Positions 1 to 5,785 of a stretch of 7,242 nucleotides of DNA are shown here, one piece after another; the first letter of the stretch is position 1, and the number at the start of each line of letters is the position of its first letter. A model generated the notes under the pieces. It was not told the origin of the DNA. It saw only the letters and a list, made by a program, of their open reading frames with translations, and ran no database searches. Both the position numbers and the translations under genes were made by a program. Location of the stretch: assembly GCA_944390615.1 (NCBI GenBank), contig CALXRJ010000044.1, positions 1-7,242 of the forward strand, read 5' to 3'. This DNA comes from an uncultured Clostridia bacterium (lineage in GTDB: Bacteria; Bacillota; Clostridia; TANB77; CAG-508).

Positions 1-617
1 CCGAAACCAATCATATCCATGCTCATATATGCCACATCAGTACCAAAACATCCAAAAATATGATAAGAGATGCCAAAAAAAGAGGTGTTCAAGTAACTTG
101 TGAAACTTGCCCACATTATTTTTCATTAACAGTGGAAGATGTCCTTAAAAAAGGTGTCAATGCCAAAATGAATCCACCACTAAGAGAAGAAAAAGACAGA
201 CTTGCTATTATAGAGGGATTAAAAGAAGGAACCATAGATGCCATCATTACAGACCATGCCCCACACGCAGAAGATGAAAAAAATAAGGGATTAGCTACTG
301 CACCAAATGGAATTATAGGATTTGAGACAGCACTATCTTGTGAAATTATGAACCTAATCGATACAGGAGCTTTAACTTATGATGACTTAGTAAGAGTTAC
401 CTCTTATAATCCTGCCAAACTATTAGGATTAGAAACAAAAGGTGCTATCGAAGAAGGAATGGATGCAGATTTAACCATATTTGACCCAAATAAAGAATAT
501 ATTTATACAAAAGATATGATAGTATCCAAATCAAAGAACTCGCCATTTATTGATGAAAAGATGAAAGGAAAAGTTATGTATACAATTGTAGGAGGAAGAA
601 TTGTATATCAAGCCTAA
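1..617 (+). CDS. pyrC: Dihydroorotase, C-terminal half (5' end outside window)
   Basis: Cyclises carbamoyl-aspartate to dihydroorotate in cytosolic de novo pyrimidine synthesis. The open frame already runs from base 3, so the ATG at 60 is only an internal methionine. About 205 codons are visible of a family length near 425. Metal-site residues typical of class I dihydroorotases are present: the His of the CHIST stretch (codon 33-35), the His of CPHYF (114-116), and the catalytic-type Asp of TDHAPH (252-254). The NPPLR substrate-binding motif and a normal C-terminal end (GKVMYTIVGGRIVY) are also present. The N-terminal HxH metal motif lies outside the window. A related amidohydrolase such as allantoinase or hydantoinase is possible, but the CHIST and NPPLR motifs favour dihydroorotase. 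A zinc-chaperone-type GTPase gene follows after 37 bases, probably in the same transcript. Confidence 0.93.
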   Translation, partial: ETNHIHAHICHISTKTSKNMIRDAKKRGVQVTCETCPHYFSLTVEDVLKKGVNAKMNPPLREEKDRLAIIEGLKEGTIDAIITDHAPHAEDEKNKGLATAPNGIIGFETALSCEIMNLIDTGALTYDDLVRVTSYNPAKLLGLETKGAIEEGMDADLTIFDPNKEYIYTKDMIVSKSKNSPFIDEKMKGKVMYTIVGGRIVYQA

Positions 618-654
618 TCAATCATTGCATTTAAAAGAAAGGAAGTAGACCAAA

Positions 655-1872
655 ATGGAACATAAAGTAATACCAATTACAGTACTAACCGGATACTTAG
701 GAGCTGGAAAAACCACGCTTCTAAATCATGTTTTAAACAACCAAGAAGGTTACAAAGTAGCTGTAATCGTAAATGATATTGGAGAAGTCAATATCGATGA
801 AAAATTAATCAAAGACGGAGGTTTTATCCAAGAAGAAGACAAAGGAAACGTAGTACCACTATCTAATGGATGTATATGTTGTACTTTAAAAGAAGACCTA
901 ATGAATCAAATCGTAGACATTATAAAAACTAAAAAATTTGACTATATTTTAATTGAAGCAAGTGGAATCTGTGAACCAATGCCAATTGCGCAAACCATAA
1001 CACTTTTATCAGAATCCACCACGCAATATGGGTTACCAAAAATTTGCAGATTAGACAATGTCGTAACAGTAGTAGATGCCCTTCGTTTAGCAACCGAATT
1101 TGGATGTGGAGATTATTTAGTAAAAGACGACCTAGAAGAGGAAGATATCGAAAATTTACTCATTCAACAAATTGAATTTTGTAATATCATTGTTTTAAAC
1201 AAAGTAGATGAAATCAAACCAGAAGAATTAAATAAAGTAAAAGCCATTATCAGAAAATTGCAACCAACCGCTAAAATCATTGAAACCAATTTCGGAAAAG
1301 TAGAGGTAAAAGAAATTATCGATACCAATAATTTTGACTTCGAAAAAGCTGCTAATTCTGCAGGTTGGCTTCAAGAATTAGAAAGAGATGACAATGAAGA
1401 AATGGAAGATGAGGATGATGACGAACACGAACATCATCATCATGAAGAACACGAAGAAGAACATCATGGACACCATCATCATCACCACCATCATGATGAA
1501 GGAGAAGCAGAAGAATATGGCATCTCAACTTTTGTCTATACCGCAAGAAAACCAATGAAAGAAGCAAAATTCAACGAATTTGCTAAAAATTTACCAAGAA
1601 ATGTCATTCGCTGTAAAGGATTAGTTTGGTTTGCCGAAGATGATGAAATGTCTTATTTGTTTGAACAAGCAGGAAAACAACTTTCTTTAACAGAAGCAGG
1701 CTACTGGCTTGCAACAGCTCCGAAAGAAGAGTTAGACCAAATGATAAAAGAAAATCCAGAAATTATAAAAGATTGGGACGAAAAAGTAGGAGACAGAATG
1801 ACAAAACTTGTATTTATTGGCCAAGACATGGACAAAGAAAAAATAAAAAATGACTTAAAGCAATGTGAATAA
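655..1872 (+). CDS. COG0523/CobW-family metallochaperone GTPase with His-rich linker
   Basis: A 405-residue member of the G3E/COG0523 family, GTPases that deliver metals (zinc in the ZNG1/YciC/YeiR-type branches, cobalt for CobW itself). Walker A GYLGAGKT is at residues 13-20, the family metal motif CICC at 73-76, an EASGICEP stretch follows, and the G4 motif NKVD is at 182-185. An acidic then histidine-rich linker covers about 245-287, with 16 His between 258 and 280, including eight in a row at 273-280. The CobW C-terminal domain follows from about 290 and ends in the GDRMTKLVFIG stretch seen in zinc-linked members. The start ATG has AGGAAG at 640-645. The gene lies 37 bases after pyrC. Zinc is my inference from the His-rich linker and the C-terminal motif; nickel or cobalt cannot be excluded. 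No Zur operator is recognisable upstream. Confidence 0.92.
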   Translation: MEHKVIPITVLTGYLGAGKTTLLNHVLNNQEGYKVAVIVNDIGEVNIDEKLIKDGGFIQEEDKGNVVPLSNGCICCTLKEDLMNQIVDIIKTKKFDYILIEASGICEPMPIAQTITLLSESTTQYGLPKICRLDNVVTVVDALRLATEFGCGDYLVKDDLEEEDIENLLIQQIEFCNIIVLNKVDEIKPEELNKVKAIIRKLQPTAKIIETNFGKVEVKEIIDTNNFDFEKAANSAGWLQELERDDNEEMEDEDDDEHEHHHHEEHEEEHHGHHHHHHHHDEGEAEEYGISTFVYTARKPMKEAKFNEFAKNLPRNVIRCKGLVWFAEDDEMSYLFEQAGKQLSLTEAGYWLATAPKEELDQMIKENPEIIKDWDEKVGDRMTKLVFIGQDMDKEKIKNDLKQCE

Positions 1873-1884
1873 CGCCAAAAGATA

Positions 1885-1907
1885 GCAAAAGGAAAAATTT
1901 CTTTTGC
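1885..1907 (+). other. Weak hairpin after the COG0523 gene
   Basis: GCAAAAG at 1885-1891 and CTTTTGC at 1901-1907 are perfect 7-bp inverted arms around a 9-base loop, 12 bases after the stop codon. No T-run follows, so it does not look like an intrinsic terminator for the upstream gene. It may stabilise the transcript end or be chance in AT-rich DNA. Confidence 0.3.
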
Positions 1908-1955
1908 AGTTGAAAAAGAACAAGCACCTTTTGACAAAAAAATGTAAGCAACCAA

Positions 1956-1983
1956 TTGCAAAAAAATAAATATGTGATATAAT
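1956..1983 (+). promoter_or_regulatory. Extended -10 promoter for ppaC operon
   Basis: A perfect -10 box TATAAT (1978-1983) is preceded by TGA (1975-1977), giving the extended -10 form TGnTATAAT. A -35-like TTGCAA lies at 1956-1961 with a 16-base spacer. The expected transcript start is near 1990, about 25 bases before the ppaC start. The match is to the general sigma-A consensus. The region around it (1873-2014) holds no gene; a TTGACA at 1931-1936 is too far from the -10 box to pair with it. Confidence 0.75.
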
Positions 1984-2014
1984 ATACAAGTAAAAAATGA
2001 AAGGAAGAAAAATT

Positions 2015-2938
2015 ATGGAAGAAATATATATATTTGGACACAAAAACCCAGATACAGATTCAATTTTATCATCATTAGTTTTAGAAGCAATTGAAAAAAC
2101 AATGGGAATTTACAAAGCAAAAGCTTATCGTTTAGGAGAGGTAAATAAAGAAACTCAATATGCACTAGATTATTTTGGGGTAAAAGCACCTGAACTTTTA
2201 GAAGAAGTAAAACCAGGACAACCTGTCATGCTAGTAGACCACAATGGGTTTGACCAAAGTGTAAAAGGAATTGAAAATGCTGAAATTATAAGAGTAATAG
2301 ACCACCATAATGTAGCAGAAAGTTTTAAAACAGCAGGACCTTTATTTTATTTAGCTATGCCTGTGGGATGTACAGCTACTATTTTAAGAGAAATGTGCAA
2401 AGTAAGTGGTATTAAAATGGATAAAATAACAGCAGGATTAATGCTAAGTGCTATCATATCAGATACACTTCTATTTAAATCACCAGTAAGTACAGAAAAA
2501 GACAAAGAAGTAGCAGAAGAGCTAGCTGAAATTGCGGAAGTAGATTTAAATACTTATGGATTAAATTTATTAAAAGCAGGGACTGATTTAAGTAGTTTTA
2601 CACCAGAGGAATTAATTAATATAGATTCCAAAACTTATACAACAAATGGAGTAAAATACCAAGCAGCTCAAATTAATACAGTTTCCATAGAAGATGTATT
2701 AAAAGACAAAGAAGCCATTGAAAATGCTATGCAAAAATTCAGCCAAGAAAATGGAATAGATTTATTTGTATTCATGATAACAGATATATTAGAAAACAAC
2801 TCACAAATCATCGTTCTTGGAAAACAAGAAATAGCAGAAAAAGCATTTAACGTAAAATTAGAAAATAATACAGCATTCTTATCTGGTGTAGTATCCAGAA
2901 AAAAACAAATTATACCAAATATAGATAGTGTATTATAA
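2015..2938 (+). CDS. ppaC: Manganese-dependent inorganic pyrophosphatase (family II, DHH)
   Basis: Hydrolyses pyrophosphate to two phosphates in the cytosol, pulling biosynthetic reactions forward. The protein has 307 residues, the usual length of the short family II enzyme without regulatory CBS/DRTGG insertions. The N-terminal DHH domain shows GHKNPDTDS with ligands H9, D13 and D15, then D75 (VDHN), the DHH triad at 96-98, and D150 (IISDT). The C-terminal DHHA2 domain carries the substrate-binding SRKK at 294-297. All positions match the known family spacing. The start is set at 2015 because AAAGGAAG (2000-2007) lies 7 bases upstream; an in-frame ATG at 1997 has no Shine-Dalgarno site and would add six unlikely residues. 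It is the first gene after the extended -10 promoter and probably heads the operon. Confidence 0.96.
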   Translation: MEEIYIFGHKNPDTDSILSSLVLEAIEKTMGIYKAKAYRLGEVNKETQYALDYFGVKAPELLEEVKPGQPVMLVDHNGFDQSVKGIENAEIIRVIDHHNVAESFKTAGPLFYLAMPVGCTATILREMCKVSGIKMDKITAGLMLSAIISDTLLFKSPVSTEKDKEVAEELAEIAEVDLNTYGLNLLKAGTDLSSFTPEELINIDSKTYTTNGVKYQAAQINTVSIEDVLKDKEAIENAMQKFSQENGIDLFVFMITDILENNSQIIVLGKQEIAEKAFNVKLENNTAFLSGVVSRKKQIIPNIDSVL

Positions 2939-2956
2939 AAACAAAAAACAAATGTG

Positions 2957-2978
2957 TAGCTTATCGAGTAATAAGCTA
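2957..2978 (+). other. Hairpin between ppaC and lepB
   Basis: TAGCTTAT (2957-2964) and ATAAGCTA (2971-2978) form a perfect 8-bp stem with a 6-base loop, ending 7 bases before the lepB ribosome binding site. No T-run follows, so it is not a standard intrinsic terminator. It could be a processing or stability element, a weak attenuator, or a protein-binding palindrome. Function is not shown by the sequence. Confidence 0.45.
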
Positions 2979-2985
2979 ACCTAAT

Positions 2986-2990
2986 GGAGG
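2986..2990 (+). promoter_or_regulatory. Ribosome binding site setting the lepB TTG start
   Basis: GGAGG lies 8 bases before an in-frame TTG at 2999. The upstream ATG at 2984 overlaps this site and has no purine-rich sequence of its own, so TTG is the better start. Confidence 0.75.
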
Positions 2991-2998
2991 ATAAAACA

Positions 2999-3649
2999 TT
3001 GAAACAAGAAAAGATAGATAAAATAAAAGACATGTTAGAATGGATACTTTGCATCATAATAGCTTTAGTAATAGCTATTTTATTTCGCTATTATATCGGA
3101 ACACCAACCATTGTAAAACAACCATCGATGTATCCTACCCTTGTAGAAGACCAAAGATTATGGTTAAACAGATGGACAAGAACTACCAAAACACTTCCAG
3201 AAAGAGGAGATATTATCACTTTTGAGGCACCATCTACAACTGTTCTTACCAATGACGAAATAGAGGAAAGTGTTATAGCCAGATATGAAGAAGGTCCAAC
3301 TAATCTAATAGGAAAATTTTCCTATTATGTACTAGAAATTAATAAAATGAGTTATATTAAAAGAGTAATAGGATTGCCAGGAGATCATGTAGTCATTCAA
3401 GATGGAAAAGTTTATATCAATGATGAGGAGTTAGAAGAAAGTTATCTGCAATCTGGCATAGTAACAGATAATGGAAAAGGTTATTGCACCGATGTAGTAG
3501 TTCCAGAAAATTCTGTTTTTGTCATGGGAGATAATCGACCACAAAGTACAGATAGTAGATGTTTTGGCTGTATACCACTTGAAAAAATAGAAAGTAAAGT
3601 TTGGATACGAATTTGGCCATTAAAAGTATTAAGAAAAATAGATCAATAG
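2999..3649 (+). CDS. lepB: Signal peptidase I
   Basis: Membrane serine protease that cleaves signal peptides from exported proteins on the outer face of the membrane. From the TTG start it has 216 residues, usual for Gram-positive enzymes. A short basic cytosolic N-terminus precedes one membrane segment (about 15-29). The catalytic Ser43 sits in QPSMYP and the general base Lys121 in YIKRVIGLPGD. The conserved MGDNR box begins at 176 and is followed by STDSR and the closing WIRIWP. The stretch between Ser43 and Lys121 holds an insert rich in charged residues. Three cysteines lie in the outer domain (163, 188, 191), the last two as a CFGC pair. It follows ppaC after 60 bases and its stop codon overlaps the holB ribosome binding site. 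Confidence 0.95.
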   Translation: MKQEKIDKIKDMLEWILCIIIALVIAILFRYYIGTPTIVKQPSMYPTLVEDQRLWLNRWTRTTKTLPERGDIITFEAPSTTVLTNDEIEESVIARYEEGPTNLIGKFSYYVLEINKMSYIKRVIGLPGDHVVIQDGKVYINDEELEESYLQSGIVTDNGKGYCTDVVVPENSVFVMGDNRPQSTDSRCFGCIPLEKIESKVWIRIWPLKVLRKIDQ

Positions 3650-3652
3650 GAG
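3648..3652 (+). promoter_or_regulatory. Ribosome binding site setting the holB TTG start
   Basis: AGGAG overlaps the lepB stop codon (3647-3649) and lies 8 bases before TTG at 3661. An in-frame GTG at 3652 overlaps the site and has no better one upstream, so it is the less likely start. Confidence 0.6.
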
Positions 3653-3660
3653 TGGAGAAT

Positions 3661-4551
3661 TTGTTTGAAGGAATTATAGGAAATAAAAAAATAAAAAACG
3701 AATTAAGTAATGCAATCAAATTAAACAAATATTCACATAGTTACTTATTTCTGGGAACAGCAGGAATTGGAAAAAAATTAATGGCAAAAGAATTTGCCAA
3801 AATGATTTTATGTGAAGGAAAAGAAAAATATTGCAACAAATGTAAATCTTGCCTAGAATTCGATTCCCACAACAACCCAGATTTCCAAGAAATCGAACCA
3901 GATGGGAATGCAATCAAAATTGAACAAATCAGAGAAATGCAAAAAAAAGTAATTGAACAACCCATTATAGCAAGCAGAAAAGTTTATCTAATAGATGATG
4001 CAGATACCATGACAAGAGAAGCACAAAACTGTTTGTTAAAAACCTTAGAAGAGCCACCAGAATTTGTCAATATCATTTTGCTAGGTTCCAATGAATCCAA
4101 TTTTTTGAGTACTATAAAATCAAGATGTACGATTATAAAATTTGAAGATATTCCCAATCAAGAAATAAAAAATTACCTAAAAGAAAAATATAATTTGCCA
4201 GATGTTCCAGAAAGTATTTTAGAGGCATCCTCTGGAAGTATTGGAAAAGCTGAAATTTTAAAGGACAAACAAGAACTTTACCTAGCAATTGCTCAAGTCA
4301 TCAACCAAATGGAAAAAATGGATCTAATAGATACCATAAAAAATGCCAATATTATCTATCAATCACAAGAAGATAAACAAGATATATTAGATTATATGAA
4401 TATTATTCTTTTTAAAAAAGCAAAAGAAAATACAAAATATTTAAATTGTATCAACTTTGTAGAAGAAGCCAAAAAAAGACTAAAAGCAAATAGCAATTAT
4501 AATATGACAATTGATAATATGATTATGACCATATGGGAGGAAATACATTGA
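3661..4551 (+). CDS. holB: DNA polymerase III delta' subunit
   Basis: Clamp-loader subunit of the replicative polymerase, acting with DnaX and HolA to load the beta clamp. From the TTG start it has 296 residues, slightly short for the family (about 330). An AAA+ domain fills the N-terminal part. The P-loop is GTAGIGKK (32-39), with Lys in place of the usual final Thr/Ser. The zinc module has Cys at 51, 58, 61 and 64. The Walker B-like segment ends DDAD (112-115) rather than DE, and the SRC motif is at 154-156. The SRC motif and altered P-loop point to delta' rather than DnaX. The C-terminal helical domain is poorly conserved. Its gene ends in a TTGA overlap with ricT, the same gene order as Bacillus holB-yaaT. 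GTG at 3652 is an alternative start. Confidence 0.92.
   Translation: MFEGIIGNKKIKNELSNAIKLNKYSHSYLFLGTAGIGKKLMAKEFAKMILCEGKEKYCNKCKSCLEFDSHNNPDFQEIEPDGNAIKIEQIREMQKKVIEQPIIASRKVYLIDDADTMTREAQNCLLKTLEEPPEFVNIILLGSNESNFLSTIKSRCTIIKFEDIPNQEIKNYLKEKYNLPDVPESILEASSGSIGKAEILKDKQELYLAIAQVINQMEKMDLIDTIKNANIIYQSQEDKQDILDYMNIILFKKAKENTKYLNCINFVEEAKKRLKANSNYNMTIDNMIMTIWEEIH
4535..4540 (+). promoter_or_regulatory. Ribosome binding site setting the ricT TTG start
   Basis: GGGAGG lies inside the end of holB, 7 bases before TTG at 4548. The in-frame ATG at 4533 overlaps this site and has none of its own. The TTG overlaps the holB TGA stop as TTGA, a typical arrangement for coupled translation. Confidence 0.75.
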
Positions 4552-5471
4552 AAAATATAGTTGGAATCAGATTTAGAAGGTTAGGTAAAATATATTTTTT
4601 CAACCCACAATATCTAATATTAAGGAAAGATGACCTTGTAATAGTAGATACAGAAGAGGGAGAAGAAATCGGAAAAGTTGTAATTCCCAACCGAACCTTA
4701 AGTGATGAAAAAGTACCGAAAGATTTAAAAAGGATCTTAAGAATTGCCAACGAAAAGGACCTAAAACATCACAAAGAATGCCAAAAAAAAGAAAAAGAAG
4801 CATTTGACTATTGTGCCAAAAAAATAAAAGATTTTGGCTTAAAAATGAATTTAATTGATGTCGAATTCAAATTTAATCATTCCAAAATTCTATTTTATTT
4901 TACAGCAGATGGAAGAATTGACTTTCGTGAACTAGTAAAAGATTTAGCAGCAGTTTATAGAACTAGAATTGAATTAAGGCAAATTGGTGTAAGAGATGAA
5001 ATTAAACGTCTTGGTGGAAATGGGGTTTGTGGAAGACAATTATGTTGTTGTTCCTTTTTAAGCAATTTTGAAACAGTATCGATCAAAATGGCAAAAGACC
5101 AAAATTTATCACTAAACCCATCCAAAATATCTGGAAACTGTGGAAGATTAATGTGTTGCCTAAAATATGAAGATGAAGTATATCAAGAAAAACTATCACG
5201 CCTGCCTCATATTGGTGCCATTGTAAAAACACCAGATGGAGTAGGAGAAGTAGAAGGAGTAGAAACCTTAGCAGAAAGACTAAAAGTTAAAATTAAAGAT
5301 GGTGATGTCGATACTCATAAAAAATATGAACTAAAAGATATCAAAATCATAAAAGACACGCAAAAAGAAGTGGTTGACGAAGAAGAAGAAATCCATAAAA
5401 AAGAACTCGAAGAATTAGAACGAATGGAAAATGAAGAAAAAGAAGGAGGCGAGGAAGACTATGGCATATAG
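4548..5471 (+). CDS. ricT: RicT/YaaT-type PSP1 domain Fe-S protein
   Basis: Homologue of Bacillus subtilis RicT (YaaT), part of the Ric complex that directs RNase Y-dependent mRNA maturation and affects biofilm, competence and sporulation. Partners RicA and RicF are not in this window. The 307-residue protein has the PSP1 core with IELRQIGVRDEIKRLGG followed by two cysteine clusters: C161, C166, C167, C168 and C198, C203, C204. In the family these regions carry the residues that bind [4Fe-4S] clusters. Between them is the hallmark SIKMAKDQNLSLNP stretch. The last 35 or so residues form a Glu/Lys-rich, probably flexible or coiled tail. The start is TTG with GGGAGG upstream. Its last 11 bases overlap the ferredoxin gene, so both Fe-S proteins are likely made together. 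Confidence 0.93.
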   Translation: MKNIVGIRFRRLGKIYFFNPQYLILRKDDLVIVDTEEGEEIGKVVIPNRTLSDEKVPKDLKRILRIANEKDLKHHKECQKKEKEAFDYCAKKIKDFGLKMNLIDVEFKFNHSKILFYFTADGRIDFRELVKDLAAVYRTRIELRQIGVRDEIKRLGGNGVCGRQLCCCSFLSNFETVSIKMAKDQNLSLNPSKISGNCGRLMCCLKYEDEVYQEKLSRLPHIGAIVKTPDGVGEVEGVETLAERLKVKIKDGDVDTHKKYELKDIKIIKDTQKEVVDEEEEIHKKELEELERMENEEKEGGEEDYGI

Positions 5472-5637
5472 AATAGATGAAAAAGAATGCGTAGGTTGCG
5501 GAGCTTGTATAGCTGTTTGCCCTATGGGATGCATCAAGCTAAATGATAATGGAAAAGCAGAAATTGATGAAACTATTTGCATAAGCTGTGGATCATGTAA
5601 AGCAACTTGTCAATTTGATGCGCCAATTGAAGGATAG
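5461..5637 (+). CDS. Small 2[4Fe-4S] ferredoxin
   Basis: A 58-residue clostridial-type ferredoxin, a soluble low-potential electron carrier. Two cluster motifs are complete: C10, C13, C16 and C20 (followed by Pro), and C40, C43, C46 and C50. The second is followed by Gln rather than the usual Pro, and there is one extra cysteine, C24. The ATG at 5461 is chosen because AAGGAGG lies at 5443-5449 and because the protein then begins just before the first cluster; an upstream in-frame ATG at 5431 would only translate the ricT tail in another frame. The gene overlaps ricT by 11 bases and is the last before the terminator. The redox partner cannot be told from this sequence. Confidence 0.93.
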   Translation: MAYRIDEKECVGCGACIAVCPMGCIKLNDNGKAEIDETICISCGSCKATCQFDAPIEG

Positions 5638-5648
5638 TATCAAAGAAA

Positions 5649-5668
5649 GTTGAAACATGATTTTCAAC
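5649..5668 (+). other. Inverted repeat after the ferredoxin gene
   Basis: GTTGAAA (5649-5655) and TTTCAAC (5662-5668) form a perfect 7-bp stem with a 6-base loop, just after the ferredoxin stop codon and 16 bases before the terminator stem. It may be a second 3'-end hairpin or a protein-binding palindrome upstream of clpB. It does not match the CIRCE heat-shock operator. Confidence 0.4.
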
Positions 5669-5684
5669 CAAAAAGAAAACAAAA

Positions 5685-5725
5685 AACTCAATTTATTAAG
5701 CAATTGTTTAATAAGTTGGGTTTTT
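5685..5725 (+). terminator. Intrinsic terminator of the ppaC-ferredoxin operon
   Basis: A 15-bp stem (5685-5699 with 5708-5722, two G-T pairs) surrounds an 8-base loop and runs into TTTTT at 5721-5725. An A-run upstream (5681-5686) means it could also act on the opposite strand, but no gene is seen there. It separates the operon from clpB. Confidence 0.85.
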
Positions 5726-5728
5726 ATG

Positions 5729-5734
5729 TATAAA
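5729..5734 (+). promoter_or_regulatory. Possible clpB -10 box
   Basis: TATAAA follows the terminator, 51 bases before the clpB start codon. The best -35-like sequence (TTGTTT, 5704-5709) is weak, 19 bases away, and inside the terminator hairpin. clpB needs its own promoter if the terminator works, and this is the only -10-like box in the gap. No CIRCE (TTAGCACTC inverted repeat) and no CtsR heptamer repeat (GGTCAAA) is visible in 5638-5785. Confidence 0.3.
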
Positions 5735-5785
5735 ATAAAAGGAATTTACAAAACAAAACGATAGGGGAAAGAAAGGAGAATGAAA

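Noticed and set aside
1423..1500. Repeated CAT/CAC/GAA triplets as a possible repeat array or microsatellite element
   Set aside because: The triplets are in frame and encode the His-rich linker; there are no spacers and no repeat unit longer than a codon.
1352..1567. Minus-strand open frame rich in His, Asp and Val
   Set aside because: It is the reverse reading of the His/Glu-rich linker of the COG0523 gene; the composition is a by-product of the repeated CAT/GAA/GAT codons.
1931..1936. Perfect TTGACA -35 box before ppaC
   Set aside because: It is 41 bases from the TATAAT box and no -10-like sequence lies about 17 bases downstream of it; TTGCAA at 1956 fits the extended -10 far better.
2931..2936. 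TATTAT as a -10 box for a lepB promoter
   Set aside because: No -35-like sequence is found 16-18 bases upstream, and it lies at the end of the ppaC coding region; AT-rich sequence makes such matches common.
3040..3225. 61-codon open frame on the plus strand inside lepB
   Set aside because: It is out of frame within a well-conserved lepB region containing the membrane segment and catalytic serine; no ribosome site supports it.
5431..5460. Upstream ATG extending the ferredoxin by ten residues
   Set aside because: It would translate the end of ricT in another frame into a Lys-rich leader unlike any ferredoxin; ATG at 5461 has a Shine-Dalgarno site and gives a standard length.
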